The notes under the pieces are model-generated. The model saw only the letters and a program-made list of their open reading frames with translations, searched no databases and was not told where the DNA came from. The position numbers and the translations under genes are program-made. This document shows positions 8,899-18,021 of a stretch of 64,000 bases of DNA, piece by piece; within the stretch, counting starts at the first letter, position 1, and each line of letters starts with the position of its first letter. Source of the stretch: Sporomusa sphaeroides DSM 2875. Lineage in GTDB: Bacteria > Bacillota > Negativicutes > Sporomusales > Sporomusaceae. Location: NCBI RefSeq assembly GCF_001941975.2, contig NZ_CP146991.1, positions 228,501 to 292,500 on the forward strand, in the 5' to 3' direction.

Positions 8899-8945
8899 TG
8901 TGTGCCAATACAAGGCCCGGCGCGGGCGGCCTTCTTACCTGTTAC
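8899..8945 (+). repeat. Family B repeat, truncated copy B3
   Basis: The stretch GTGCCAATACAAGGCCCGGC and the following GCGGGCGGCC match the left end of the repeats at 34607 and 29680. The right half is missing. It starts about 15 bp after a terminator, as in B2. Confidence 0.6.
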
Positions 8946-9052
8946 AAAATTTTTGTCTATGGCAGGAATTGCACTCTCTATAGAGAATGGGAATAAAAAA
9001 ATATATTCAGGAGAAAATATTCGGTATTTCCTTGACTGTGGAGGATATTAGT

Positions 9053-9871
9053 ATGGAAAAAGTACGGAAAATGGAACGGGTAGCTGCTTTGACCAAGATT
9101 CTGGCAGACAGACCGCAGCATTTATTTTCACTCAGTTATTTTAGCGAGCTATTTGGCTTTGCTAAATCCACCATCTGTGAAGATATTACTACCATCAAAG
9201 AAACTATGGGGCATTTTGGCTTAGGTACGGTTGAGACGGTAGCCGGAGCCGCCGGTGGCGTCCGGTTTGTTCCTACTGTGCCGGCAGATGAGGCTGACAA
9301 GCTGTTGCATGAGCTGGCCTGCCGGCTGGCTGAACCTGACCGGATTATTCCCGGTGGATTTTTATATATGTCAGACTTGCTGTTTACGCCGCATCTCATG
9401 GTCAAAGCGGGAGAAATATTCATGGAACGGCTGGCTCACTTGTCTCCTGATTATATCTTAACGGTGGAAACCAAGGGAATTCCGCTTGCTTTTATGGTGG
9501 CCCGCGCCTTTGATTTGCCGCTTATTACTGTCAGGCGCGGCAGCAGGGTGACGGAAGGCTCGTCGGTCAGCATTAACTATGTAACCGGTTCATCCAAACG
9601 GATTCAAACCATGTCGCTGCCTAAGCGGGCGTTGCCGGCCGGTGCCAGAGTGCTGGTTATTGATGATTTTATGAAGGCCGGCGGCACTGCCAAGGGCATG
9701 GTTGACCTGGCGCAGGAAGTGGGGGCTGAAGTGACAGGCATTGGTGTGCTGGTCGCCACTGCCGAGCCTGAACACAAATTGGTGGAGGACTACCTGGCGC
9801 TGCTTATTTTACATGATATTGATGAACATACTAAAGTAACAGATATCAGACCGGTGTTAACAACCGGTTAA
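9053..9871 (+). CDS. purR: Pur operon repressor
   Basis: 272 residues from ATG 9053, which has GGAGG nine bases upstream. The in-frame ATG at 8987 has no binding site and would add 22 non-conserved residues. The N-terminal winged-helix domain begins at MERVAALTKIL and includes FGFAKSTICEDI. The C-terminal domain is a type I phosphoribosyltransferase fold with the PRPP loop VLVIDDFMKAGGTAKG. In Gram-positive bacteria PurR represses purine genes and is released by PRPP. prs and purL lie in the same window. Length is close to B. subtilis PurR (285). Confidence 0.93.
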   Translation: MEKVRKMERVAALTKILADRPQHLFSLSYFSELFGFAKSTICEDITTIKETMGHFGLGTVETVAGAAGGVRFVPTVPADEADKLLHELACRLAEPDRIIPGGFLYMSDLLFTPHLMVKAGEIFMERLAHLSPDYILTVETKGIPLAFMVARAFDLPLITVRRGSRVTEGSSVSINYVTGSSKRIQTMSLPKRALPAGARVLVIDDFMKAGGTAKGMVDLAQEVGAEVTGIGVLVATAEPEHKLVEDYLALLILHDIDEHTKVTDIRPVLTTG

Positions 9872-9914
9872 TACTGGTGAAGCCTCCTACTGCTTGAGGC
9901 TCATCAGTATTTCA
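9871..9914 (+). terminator. Hairpin between purR and ilvA
   Basis: ATACTGGTGAAGCCTC (9871-9886) pairs with GAGGCTCATCAGTAT (9896-9910), followed by a short T-containing tail. It overlaps the purR stop codon. It may be a terminator or a weak attenuator, because ilvA starts only 18 bp later. Confidence 0.6.
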
Positions 9915-9931
9915 ATAAGGAGGAAGAACGT

Positions 9932-11152
9932 GTGTCCGAAAACAGAAACAAGGTAACACTGACTGACATTGAGAAAGCCCGGGAGGCGTTAGCCGGTGTT
10001 ATTCACCACACTACCCTTGACAGAAGCAATACCTTTAGTGAACTGACTGGCAATGAAATTTTTTTAAAACTGGAAAATTTGCAAAAGACCGGGTCGTTTA
10101 AAATCCGGGGTGCTTATAATAAAATTAACAACTTAACGCCGGCGGAAAAGGCGCGGGGGGTCATTGCCGCCTCGGCCGGCAACCATGCCCAGGGCGTTGC
10201 CTATGGTGCCAAGCGGGCAGGGATTAAGGCTACTATTGTTATGCCTGAGATTGCGCCTTTAGCCAAAATTACGGCTACCCGGGGGTATGGGGCCGAAGTT
10301 GTACTGGCCGGAGGAGTTTATGATGAAGCTTACAGCCGGGCGGTTGAACTGCAGGCCGAAAATGGTCAGACTTTCATTCATGCCTTCAACGATCCGGCGG
10401 TTATTGCCGGGCAGGGGACTATCGGCCTTGAAATCCTGCAGGACCTGGAAGATGTTGACGCCGTTGTCGTGCCTGTCGGCGGCGGCGGCATGATTGCCGG
10501 TATCGCTGTGGCGGTAAAAGAAATGGCGCCTCACGTAAAGGTATATGGCGTACAGGCGCAAGGTGCGCCGGCTATGTATATGTCGAAAAAGGCGCATGCC
10601 ATCAAGACCACCAAAGATGCCGAAACGTTTGCTGACGGTATTGCGGTAAAGATTCCGGGAGATGTAACCTTTGGTTTGATAGATACATATGTGGATGATA
10701 TTGTCGTCATTGATGACGAAGCCATTGCCAATACCATTTTGATGCTGTTGGAACGGGCTAAACTGATGGTCGAAGGAGCGGGAGCCATCAGTCTTGCCGC
10801 TGTCCTGAATGATAAAATTCCGGCTAAAGGAAAAATTGTCAGTGTTATTTCCGGTGGTAATGTTGACGTCAACTTTATCTCCCGCATTATCGAGCGCGGC
10901 TTAGTTAAAGCCGGACGCCGCGTGCGGCTGCAGACCGTTGTTGTCGACAGGCCGGGCAGCCTGCAGCGTCTCTTAAGCAATATTGCCCGGCTGCAGGCTA
11001 ATGTACTGTATGTATCCCATGACCGGGTAGAACGGCATGTGCCTTTGGGGCAGGCCGTTGTGGAAATTGGCCTGGAAACCCGGGATGTTCTCCATACCGA
11101 GCATATTATGGCCTCGCTGCGCCATGAAGGGTATACGGTAGAGATTATTTAA
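9932..11152 (+). CDS. ilvA: Threonine ammonia-lyase with C-terminal ACT domain
   Basis: 406 residues. GTG start at 9932 with AAGGAGGA upstream. PLP-dependent fold type II: Lys57 in GSFKIRGAYN binds PLP, SAGNHAQGVA holds the substrate, and VGGGGMIAG binds the PLP phosphate. Residues about 330-406 form a single ACT domain (VDRPGSLQRLLSNIA). It converts threonine to 2-oxobutyrate and ammonia. The single short ACT domain is typical of the ~400-residue Firmicute form rather than the two-ACT E. coli IlvA. Whether it is biosynthetic or catabolic is not decided by sequence. Confidence 0.94.
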   Translation: MSENRNKVTLTDIEKAREALAGVIHHTTLDRSNTFSELTGNEIFLKLENLQKTGSFKIRGAYNKINNLTPAEKARGVIAASAGNHAQGVAYGAKRAGIKATIVMPEIAPLAKITATRGYGAEVVLAGGVYDEAYSRAVELQAENGQTFIHAFNDPAVIAGQGTIGLEILQDLEDVDAVVVPVGGGGMIAGIAVAVKEMAPHVKVYGVQAQGAPAMYMSKKAHAIKTTKDAETFADGIAVKIPGDVTFGLIDTYVDDIVVIDDEAIANTILMLLERAKLMVEGAGAISLAAVLNDKIPAKGKIVSVISGGNVDVNFISRIIERGLVKAGRRVRLQTVVVDRPGSLQRLLSNIARLQANVLYVSHDRVERHVPLGQAVVEIGLETRDVLHTEHIMASLRHEGYTVEII

Positions 11153-11248
11153 AGGAATTTAGCTGTTTGTGTCGAAGCGTTATAGTTGTTTGGTTTCAAT
11201 TGGCCTGGCTTACTTTTGTTAGACCAGGCCGTGAATGGAGGTATATGG

Positions 11249-12616
11249 ATGTCACAACTGTTGGCCGTCATTCTGGCAGCCGGGAAAGGCACACGGATGA
11301 AATCGGCCTTGCCCAAGGTTTTGCACCAGGTAGGCGGCAAACCCATGGTTCAGCATGTGCTGGATGCGGCAACCTTCGCCGGCGCAACCAAAAACGTCGT
11401 TATCGTAGGTTTTGGCGCGCAAAGTGTAGTGGATGCACTGCAGGGACAGGCGGAATTTGCAGTCCAGTCTGAACAACTGGGAACGGGTCATGCCGTTATG
11501 CAGGCCCGAAACGAACTTGTCTGTTTTAATGGCACAGTTATGGTGCTGTGTGGCGATACGCCGCTGCTGACCGGAGAACTCCTGCGCACACTCTATGCAG
11601 AGCATACTCAGGCTCAGGCGGCAGCAACCGTGCTGACGGCTATCATGCCTGAACCGGCAGGGTATGGACGGGTTATCCGGGATACTGCCGGACAGGTTGT
11701 TAAAATTGTCGAGCACAAAGATGCCGGCCCGGCCGAACTGGCAGTGAAAGAAATCAATACCGGCATCTATTGTTTTGAGGCAAAACTGCTGCTTAAGGCG
11801 CTGGAGGGTTTGACCTGCAATAATGCTCAGGGCGAGTATTATCTGACAGATGTTATTGCTATTTTAAACAGCCAGGGGCAGAAAGTATGGGCAGTGAGTG
11901 CTGCCGACCACCGTGAGACTATGGGGATTAATTCCCGGGTTCACCTGGCAGAAGCCGAAGGTATAATCAGGCGGCGCAAGCTGGAAACACTGATGGAAAA
12001 TGGTGTTACCATTATGGACCCGAACAGCACTTTTATTGATTCTCAGGTAGAAATCGGGCCTGATACCATTATTTATCCGTTTACCTGGATTGAGGGCTGC
12101 AGCCGGATTGGTGCCAATTCCGTCATCGGACCAAGCAGCCGTCTTGCCGATACCATTGTCGGTGATGACAGTATTCTTCACTTCACTTATGCGCATGACT
12201 GCACGGTTGGCAATCATGTAACCGTCGGTCCTTATGTCCATCTCAGGCCGCACACCGAACTAAAAGACGGAGTTAAAATCGGAAATTTTGTGGAAGTGAA
12301 AAATACGCTTGTCGGTGAAAGCAGCAAGATTCCCCATCTCAGTTATATTGGCGACACCGATATGGGGGCCGGCGTCAATATCGGCTCAGGCACTATCACG
12401 GTCAATTATGATGGCAAAAACAAACATCGCACTACTATTGAAGATGACGCCTTTATTGGCTGCAATACGAACCTGGTGGCACCGGTTACTGTTGGGCAGG
12501 GTGCCTATGTGGCGGCAGGCTCCACCATTACCAAAAATGTTCCCCCCGGTTCTCTGGGAGTAGCACGCGCCCGTCAAAATAATATTGAGGGTTGGGCGGA
12601 AAAACAGCGGAGGTAA
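11249..12616 (+). CDS. glmU: Bifunctional GlmU: GlcNAc-1-P uridyltransferase / GlcN-1-P acetyltransferase
   Basis: 455 residues from ATG 11249 (GGAGG upstream); the in-frame start at 11186 precedes the ribosome binding site. The N-terminal uridyltransferase begins with LAAGKGTRM, with GDTPLL further on. The C-terminal half is a left-handed beta-helix of hexapeptide repeats ([30 protein letters not shown]) carrying the acetyltransferase. The product UDP-GlcNAc feeds peptidoglycan and lipid A. It sits eight bases before prs, the usual glmU-prs-pth arrangement. Confidence 0.97.
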   Translation: MSQLLAVILAAGKGTRMKSALPKVLHQVGGKPMVQHVLDAATFAGATKNVVIVGFGAQSVVDALQGQAEFAVQSEQLGTGHAVMQARNELVCFNGTVMVLCGDTPLLTGELLRTLYAEHTQAQAAATVLTAIMPEPAGYGRVIRDTAGQVVKIVEHKDAGPAELAVKEINTGIYCFEAKLLLKALEGLTCNNAQGEYYLTDVIAILNSQGQKVWAVSAADHRETMGINSRVHLAEAEGIIRRRKLETLMENGVTIMDPNSTFIDSQVEIGPDTIIYPFTWIEGCSRIGANSVIGPSSRLADTIVGDDSILHFTYAHDCTVGNHVTVGPYVHLRPHTELKDGVKIGNFVEVKNTLVGESSKIPHLSYIGDTDMGAGVNIGSGTITVNYDGKNKHRTTIEDDAFIGCNTNLVAPVTVGQGAYVAAGSTITKNVPPGSLGVARARQNNIEGWAEKQRR

Positions 12617-12624
12617 TTAAAAAA

Positions 12625-13569
12625 ATGGATAAAAAACGATTGCGGATATTCAGCGGCAACGCCAATCCGGTGTTGGCTCAGGAGATTGCCGCTTATCTTG
12701 GTTTGACAGTGGGAGATGCTTTTGTCGGCCGGTTTAATAACGGCGAAATTCAGGTTATGATTGACGAGAGCGTGCGCGGCACCGATGTATTCATCGTTCA
12801 GCCGACAAACTACCCGGTAAATGACAATATGATGGAATTACTGATTATGATTGATGCCGTTAAGCGGGCTTCGGCCAGAAATATTACGGCAGTTATTCCT
12901 TACTATGCTTATGCCCGTCAGGATAGGAAAACGCGTGGCCGTGAGCCTATTTCAGCGAAGCTTATGGCCAACCTCTTAACGACAGCCGGCGCTACCCGGG
13001 TTGTCACCATGGACCTCCATGCCGGGCAGATTCAGGGTTTCTTTGATATTCCGGTGGATAACCTGCCGGGTGTGCCTACGCTGGCCGAATATATCATGTC
13101 CCTGAACCTGGAAGATTTGGTTGTAGTGTCGCCGGACTTAGGCGGTGTATCGAGAGCGCGGCAATTTGCCGACAGGATGCACGCTCCGATAGCCATTATT
13201 GAAAAACGCCGGCCGGCTCCGGGGGTTGCCGAAGTGATGAACCTTATCGGCAATGTCGAAGGGAAAACCGCTGTTATTGTTGATGATATTGTCGATACAG
13301 CCGGTTCACTGACCGAAGGGGCCAATGCCTTAACCAGAATGGGTGCCAAAACGGTATATGCCTGCTGTACCCACGCCGTCTTAAGCGATCCGGCAGTAGA
13401 GCGTATTGCGAAATCTAATATTACTGAACTTATTGTTACTAATACTATCCCCATGCCGGAAGCCAAACTGCATCCCAAGATCAAGGTATTGTCGGTTGCG
13501 CCGCTGTTAGGGGAAGCCATTATTCGTATTTTTGGCGAACTATCGGTTAGCAAGTTGTTTGACAACTAA
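12625..13569 (+). CDS. prs: Ribose-phosphate pyrophosphokinase
   Basis: 314 residues from ATG 12625 with CGGAGGTAA upstream. [14 protein letters not shown] at the start, [11 protein letters not shown] (ATP site), and [15 protein letters not shown] (the PRPP-binding loop) are complete. It makes PRPP from ribose 5-phosphate and ATP for purine, pyrimidine, histidine and NAD synthesis. PRPP is also the effector of PurR, encoded 3 kb upstream. Family length is usual (about 315). Confidence 0.97.
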   Translation: MDKKRLRIFSGNANPVLAQEIAAYLGLTVGDAFVGRFNNGEIQVMIDESVRGTDVFIVQPTNYPVNDNMMELLIMIDAVKRASARNITAVIPYYAYARQDRKTRGREPISAKLMANLLTTAGATRVVTMDLHAGQIQGFFDIPVDNLPGVPTLAEYIMSLNLEDLVVVSPDLGGVSRARQFADRMHAPIAIIEKRRPAPGVAEVMNLIGNVEGKTAVIVDDIVDTAGSLTEGANALTRMGAKTVYACCTHAVLSDPAVERIAKSNITELIVTNTIPMPEAKLHPKIKVLSVAPLLGEAIIRIFGELSVSKLFDN

Positions 13570-13590
13570 GGCTATAAGGGAGGCAATGCA

Positions 13591-13618
13591 ATAGGGCGCG
13601 AATATCGCGCCCTATTTG
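13591..13618 (+). terminator. Terminator after prs
   Basis: A perfect 10-bp stem ATAGGGCGCG/CGCGCCCTAT with loop AATAT is followed by TTGTAAAT. The tail is weak in T. Confidence 0.65.
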
Positions 13619-13633
13619 TAAATAAACATCTAT

Positions 13634-14266
13634 ATGAGCAGCTATTGGATTACCCGGGCTCAGCCGGCTGATATTGCGGCCATTGCCCGCTTATTTACTG
13701 AGAGCTTTTTAAGCAGTGTGCTGCACCATTGCGGTGGCCGCTTGCCTAAACCGCAGGCGATGGAAGATGTCTTCAGCCTGGTTTATGCCGCTGAGCCGGA
13801 GGCGGCGCTGATTGCCAAGGATGAGACCGGACGGCTTATTGGTTATTGTTTTGCCCCTGTACGCTTAAAGCGCCTGTGGCGTCAGGCCATTACCGGCGGA
13901 CATCTGATTAAATGGGCCTGGCGCTGGCTGACAGGCCAATATGGTTTTGGCCTGCATCCGGTCAAAATAATTATTCTCAATAAACTGGCCTTTCTGCGCT
14001 CTGCCGCTACTCCCGGCAAAGCCGCCAATGCCCGCATTTTATCCGTTGCGGTGGCCGCTGATGCACGGGGGCGGGGGATTGCCAGCGCTCTTATGGTTGA
14101 GGCTGATGCCTATTTTCGCCAGCAGCAGGCGAGAAGGGTGCGCCTGGAGGTAAGACCGGACAATCATTCGGCCATCAGAGTTTATGAAAAGCTGGGATAT
14201 TATTCCGGCGGGACGACCTATGACTCTCAGGGTCCGTGGCTTATCATGTTCAAAGATTTTTCCTGA
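13634..14266 (+). CDS. GNAT family N-acetyltransferase
   Basis: 210 residues, ATG at 13634; no strong ribosome binding site is visible. The C-terminal half has the acetyl-CoA loop ADARGRGIASALM (the RGxGIA signature) followed by EVRPDNHSAIRVYEKLGY, typical of GNAT proteins. The N-terminal part with TESFLSSVLHH and a basic segment (about 80-130) is not assigned. The acceptor substrate is unknown. It stands between prs and a polysaccharide deacetylase, possibly co-transcribed with the latter (17 bp gap). Confidence 0.85.
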   Translation: MSSYWITRAQPADIAAIARLFTESFLSSVLHHCGGRLPKPQAMEDVFSLVYAAEPEAALIAKDETGRLIGYCFAPVRLKRLWRQAITGGHLIKWAWRWLTGQYGFGLHPVKIIILNKLAFLRSAATPGKAANARILSVAVAADARGRGIASALMVEADAYFRQQQARRVRLEVRPDNHSAIRVYEKLGYYSGGTTYDSQGPWLIMFKDFS

Positions 14267-14283
14267 AACGAGGGTAGTATGCT

Positions 14284-15102
14284 ATGTTTGACACCAATGT
14301 CCGGCTAATCAGCATGCTGGGATTATTGACCGTGGTAGTGACCATCGGTTTGGTACTGGATTACTTTCGCATCATCAAACGACCGGTTCGCCTTGGTCTG
14401 AGTATAGCAGTGCTTGGCATTATTATCGGTTTTGTTTTGACTTTGAATGCCGTAATGCCTAGAAATCACTTTTACGGGCCGGTATATTCCGAAATCAGGA
14501 CAAGCCAAAAGCTGGTGGCGCTTACTTTTGATGACGGGCCATATCCGCCCTATACCGGTCAGCTGCTTGATTTATTAAAGGAAAAGCAGGTACCGGCCAC
14601 CTTCTTTGTTGTCGGCCAAAATGTCGCAAAACATCCTGAGCTGTTGCGGCGGATTGTCGCCGAAGGACACCAGGTAGGCAACCATACATATAATCATGTT
14701 GATTTGCTGAAAGCCGACCGTCAGGCTATCATTAGCGAGATTGAAAAAACCAATCAGGTGATTGCCGATGTTATTGGTTATGCGCCCCATGTCATGCGCC
14801 CGCCGCATGGCTTCCGGGATGCTGTTGTCATGGACATTATGGCCGAATATAAGCTAAAGGTAGTCGAATGGTCGGTTGCCAGCCGCGATTGGGTTAATCC
14901 GGGAGCTGAGGTAATTGCCGAGCGGACGTTAGGCAAGATAAAAAACGGCTCAGTCGTCCTGCTGCATGATGGTGACGGGGTTGCTGCCAAGCTGCCGCGT
15001 TCCCAGACGATAGCGGCGACCCGGATCATTATTGACAGGCTGGCGGCCGAGGGCTACCGGTTTGTTACGGTTGATGAAATTCTCAACATGTCGGAGGAAT
15101 AA
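14284..15102 (+). CDS. Polysaccharide deacetylase (NodB/CE4 family), membrane-anchored
   Basis: 272 residues. Two hydrophobic N-terminal segments (about 8-28 and 37-58) give a signal anchor, so the catalytic domain faces outside. The CE4 metal-binding motifs are present: TFDDGPY (Asp-Asp), GNHTYNH (HxxxH), RPPHGFRD, and LLHDGDG near the C-terminus. It removes N-acetyl groups from a cell-wall polymer or spore cortex sugar. Its stop codon directly abuts the pth ATG. Confidence 0.9.
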   Translation: MFDTNVRLISMLGLLTVVVTIGLVLDYFRIIKRPVRLGLSIAVLGIIIGFVLTLNAVMPRNHFYGPVYSEIRTSQKLVALTFDDGPYPPYTGQLLDLLKEKQVPATFFVVGQNVAKHPELLRRIVAEGHQVGNHTYNHVDLLKADRQAIISEIEKTNQVIADVIGYAPHVMRPPHGFRDAVVMDIMAEYKLKVVEWSVASRDWVNPGAEVIAERTLGKIKNGSVVLLHDGDGVAAKLPRSQTIAATRIIIDRLAAEGYRFVTVDEILNMSEE

Positions 15103-15663
15103 ATGAAAATTGTTGTAGGTCTGGGTAATCCCGGACAGGAATACAGCGCCACCCGCCACAATATCGGCTTCATGGCGGTAGATAAACTGGCAGAGCGGTG
15201 GACGGTCACCGCCTGGCGTGAGCGTTATAACGCGCAGGTGGCCGAATACCGGGGCGAGGAAACGGTTTTATTAGTAAAACCGCAAACCTTTATGAATTTA
15301 AGCGGCCGTGCGATAGTACCGCTGGCTGCTTTCTATAAAGTTGCCTATGAAGATATTATTGTTATCTATGATGACCTGGATTTACCTGTCGGACGGCTGC
15401 GCCTCAGACTGAAGGGCGGTTCAGGCGGACATCGCGGGATAGAATCACTCCTGTATGAGTCAGGCAAAGATGACTTTTCCCGGGTGAGAATTGGCATTGG
15501 GCGGCCGCCGCAGGGCTGGGAGACAGCAAACTATGTGCTGGGACGGTTTTCGCCGGAGGAAGCGCCTGTTATCAGAGAGGCTCTGGGACAGACCGCTGAT
15601 GCTGTCGAATGCATTATCAAAGAAGGCTTTTCCAAGGCCATGAATACATTTAATAAAGGGTAA
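15103..15663 (+). CDS. pth: Peptidyl-tRNA hydrolase
   Basis: 186 residues. ATG 15103 follows TCGGAGGAATAA. GLGNPGQEYSATRHNIGF holds the catalytic His19; KPQTFMNLSG and IYDDLDLPVGRLRLR are the other family blocks, with GSGGHRGIESL after them. It frees peptides from stalled peptidyl-tRNA. Normal length. Adjacent start and stop codons with the deacetylase suggest an operon. Confidence 0.97.
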   Translation: MKIVVGLGNPGQEYSATRHNIGFMAVDKLAERWTVTAWRERYNAQVAEYRGEETVLLVKPQTFMNLSGRAIVPLAAFYKVAYEDIIVIYDDLDLPVGRLRLRLKGGSGGHRGIESLLYESGKDDFSRVRIGIGRPPQGWETANYVLGRFSPEEAPVIREALGQTADAVECIIKEGFSKAMNTFNKG

Positions 15664-15670
15664 CAAAATC

Positions 15671-16894
15671 ATGCTTACAACACTTTACGCGGATAAAAAC
15701 GGAGAAATATTTGATGCTCCCGGTTGTCCGGCGGCGGGGCGTCTGGGAGAAACCTGTCTGGCCTTGCGGCCGGAAGACATGATTCCGCTGCCGGAAGGGG
15801 CGCAAATGATGTTTCTGCCGGGACGGGATGCGCTCTGCATGGCAGACGGCGCTGTCCGCAAGCTAAAGGGACGCCTGGCGGTGGCCGCTATGCTGCCTGT
15901 CGGCTATACCCGCACCTTGCTGCCTGCTTATACAAACCGTCCGAATGCACCGCAGCTGCCCTTATATGGCTATACGGCAGCCGCACTGGTTAATGATGAG
16001 ATTTATGTGGCCGCACACAAAACAGCAGATAACGCCAAATGGCATCCTTACCGCTATAACACCCCCGGCTTAAAGAAACGGGTAGCGCAGGTCAAACGGG
16101 ATTTGCCCAATAACCGTCTGGTAGAGCATTTGGCTAATTGTTCGCTGGTCTGGCACTGCTGTACCGCGCAGAACCTTTTTTACCGGCGGTGGGAAGCCGG
16201 TATTCCTGTTTCACCGGCCTGTAACGCCAATTGTCTGGGCTGTATTTCGCTCCAGCCGTCAGAATGCTGCCCGGCACCGCAGAGCAGAATCACGTTTGCT
16301 CCCAAGCCGGCAGAAATCGCTGCCATCGGCTTGTACCACCTGACCCATGCGCCTGATCCCATTATCAGTTTTGGCCAGGGGTGTGAAGGTGAGCCCTCGC
16401 TGGCAGCTGAGGCTATTGCCGACAGTATTACGCGTATCCGGAGCAAAACGGCACGCGGCCAGATTAACATTAATACCAACGCCGGCTTCACCCAGGGGAT
16501 CAAAACCATTGCAGATGCCGGTTTAAATAGTATGCGGGTAAGTATTATCAGCGCTTTGCCGGCTACCTATCAGGCTTATTATCAAACACAGTACAGTCTT
16601 GATGATGTTAAAAGCTCCATTGCCTACGCCAAACGGCAGGGCGTATATGTCTCACTCAATATGCTGCTGTTTCCCGGGCTTAACGACCGCCGGGAGGAAC
16701 AGGCTGCGTGGCTGGAATTCCTGGCAGAAACCGGTGTAGACATGATCCAGCTCCGCAATCTTAATTTTGATCCTGATGCCTTTTTGGCAGCCATGCCCGC
16801 AGGCGGTCAGCCTGGCGGCATAAGACCTTTCCTCCAAGCCATTACCGACAATTTGCCGGCTGTCAAGCTGGGGAGTTTTACGGAAATAATATAG
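15671..16894 (+). CDS. Radical SAM protein with long N-terminal extension
   Basis: 407 residues, ATG 15671, eight bases after pth. The [4Fe-4S] radical-SAM cysteines are Cys184, Cys188 and Cys191 (CNANCLGC, CX3CX2C). This is unusually far from the N-terminus: about 180 residues precede the core. SFGQGCEGEPSL resembles the GGE motif region, and SMRVSIISALP follows later. A second Cys-rich stretch (SECCPAP at 197-203) comes right after the cluster. The substrate is unknown. The context with pth and glmU is conserved-looking housekeeping. Confidence 0.85.
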   Translation: MLTTLYADKNGEIFDAPGCPAAGRLGETCLALRPEDMIPLPEGAQMMFLPGRDALCMADGAVRKLKGRLAVAAMLPVGYTRTLLPAYTNRPNAPQLPLYGYTAAALVNDEIYVAAHKTADNAKWHPYRYNTPGLKKRVAQVKRDLPNNRLVEHLANCSLVWHCCTAQNLFYRRWEAGIPVSPACNANCLGCISLQPSECCPAPQSRITFAPKPAEIAAIGLYHLTHAPDPIISFGQGCEGEPSLAAEAIADSITRIRSKTARGQININTNAGFTQGIKTIADAGLNSMRVSIISALPATYQAYYQTQYSLDDVKSSIAYAKRQGVYVSLNMLLFPGLNDRREEQAAWLEFLAETGVDMIQLRNLNFDPDAFLAAMPAGGQPGGIRPFLQAITDNLPAVKLGSFTEII

Positions 16895-16907
16895 TGGTTA
16901 TAGCAAA

Positions 16908-16939
16908 AAAACGTTTTGTGTTATTGCACAAAACGTTTT
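16908..16939. terminator. Hairpin, left twin
   Basis: AAAACGTTTTGTG pairs with CACAAAACGTTTT around the loop TTATTG. It lies between the ends of two convergent genes (radical SAM and RpiR 1) and can serve both. It is identical at all but one of 32 positions to the core of the hairpin at 23758-23809. Confidence 0.75.
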
Positions 16940-16950
16940 ACCATTTTGAA

Positions 16951-17802
16951 TTAATAGTGGTAATTAAGCAATTTTGCAAGCTCTTCGGTGTCTGCTAACC
17001 TTTTAGTCACCTTTGACCTTGCTGTTTGCGATAATTCTGTTATTAAAAGATCGGCAATATATAGCGGTGCCGTCATCGAATTGTGATAGGATAAGCTGTC
17101 ATATTCGCAAGGTAATATAATATCCGAGTACGGTACTAACGGTGCGGCAAAGCCATCAGTAATTGTTATTATTGATGGCTTTCTTAATTTTCGGATGGCC
17201 TTTACCATTTCTATTGTGGAGTTGGCATAACGTGGCAGGCTAATTACAATCATCAAATCATCGGTGGTAATATTTAAAATTTGATCAATGTCTTGCCCTG
17301 CAGGGGGAAGCAGTTCACAATTATCCAGCTGTTGGGCTAAGGATTGGTACAAAAAGAAGGCAATAGTAAAGGAAGTTCTTGCACCCAAGAAATAAATACT
17401 TTTAGCTTTTTTAATAAGTCGTATTGATTCTTGAATTACTTCTTCGGTTAGCATTTCCTGAGTATTTTTAATATTATCTATCTGTTTTTCAGCACATTTT
17501 GTTATCAGAGAAGTTTCGTTAGCCATTTCCAGGTTCTTTTCGAGCCTGGATTCCGGGGATAACTTTCTCCGGATATAGTTTTGCAGTTCTTTTTGCAATT
17601 CGGAATAGCCGCTAAAGCCTAGACTGAAAGCAAAACGCATAACCGTAGTGGTGCTGGTGCCAATACTTGCGGCTATTTGATCAAGGGTTTGAAAAGATGC
17701 TTCGACAAGATTATTTTGAATATATTCAGAAACCTGAAGCTGTGCTTTGGTTAAATCATTAGTGCTGCTTTGGATTTTTTGCAATATGTTTAGTTTCATC
17801 AT
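16951..17802 (-). CDS. RpiR family regulator (RpiR 1)
   Basis: 283 residues, ATG 17802. An N-terminal RpiR helix-turn-helix domain (about 1-80) contains LDQIAASIGTSTTTVMRFAF. The C-terminal SIS sugar/ligand-binding domain (about 125-260) has IYFLGARTSFTIA and IVISLPRYANSTIEMVKA. The ligand is likely a phosphorylated or carboxylated small molecule; it cannot be read here. The gene is divergent from the MFS exporter gene, and the shared intergenic region carries phased direct repeats that are candidate operators. A paralogue of the same length lies at 22868. Confidence 0.92.
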   Translation of the reverse strand: MMKLNILQKIQSSTNDLTKAQLQVSEYIQNNLVEASFQTLDQIAASIGTSTTTVMRFAFSLGFSGYSELQKELQNYIRRKLSPESRLEKNLEMANETSLITKCAEKQIDNIKNTQEMLTEEVIQESIRLIKKAKSIYFLGARTSFTIAFFLYQSLAQQLDNCELLPPAGQDIDQILNITTDDLMIVISLPRYANSTIEMVKAIRKLRKPSIITITDGFAAPLVPYSDIILPCEYDSLSYHNSMTAPLYIADLLITELSQTARSKVTKRLADTEELAKLLNYHY

Positions 17803-17840
17803 ACCATCCTAACTCCTGCCAATATCTTTGTTATCTATTA

Positions 17841-17979
17841 TAGTATCTTAATTTATGAATTGGCAATGTTTTTGAATTTTCAGGTCATATTCTTGACATT
17901 TGGCAAATGAGGTAGTATTCTAAAATTGCAATTGTAGTATTTAATACAAATTTATTTAAATATTATAGTATTTAATACA
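17841..17979. promoter_or_regulatory. Phased TAGTATTTAATACA boxes, candidate RpiR operators
   Basis: Two exact copies of TAGTATTTAATACA lie at 17935-17948 and 17966-17979, 31 bp apart (three helical turns). Each contains the dyad GTATT-T-AATAC. Weaker copies are TAGTATTCTA at 17913 (22 bp, two turns upstream) and TAGTATCTTA at 17841. The 17913 copy overlaps the -10 element of the MFS promoter. Confidence 0.7.
17893..17921 (+). promoter_or_regulatory. Sigma-A promoter for the MFS gene
   Basis: TTGACA (17893-17898), a 17-bp spacer, and TATTCT (17916-17921). The block TCTTGACATTnnnCAAATG recurs at 23844-23862 in front of the small 43-codon gene. Confidence 0.7.
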
Positions 17980-18021
17980 ATTAAAACAAGCAACCGGGCA
18001 ATTGTTGAAAGAAGGTAGCAA

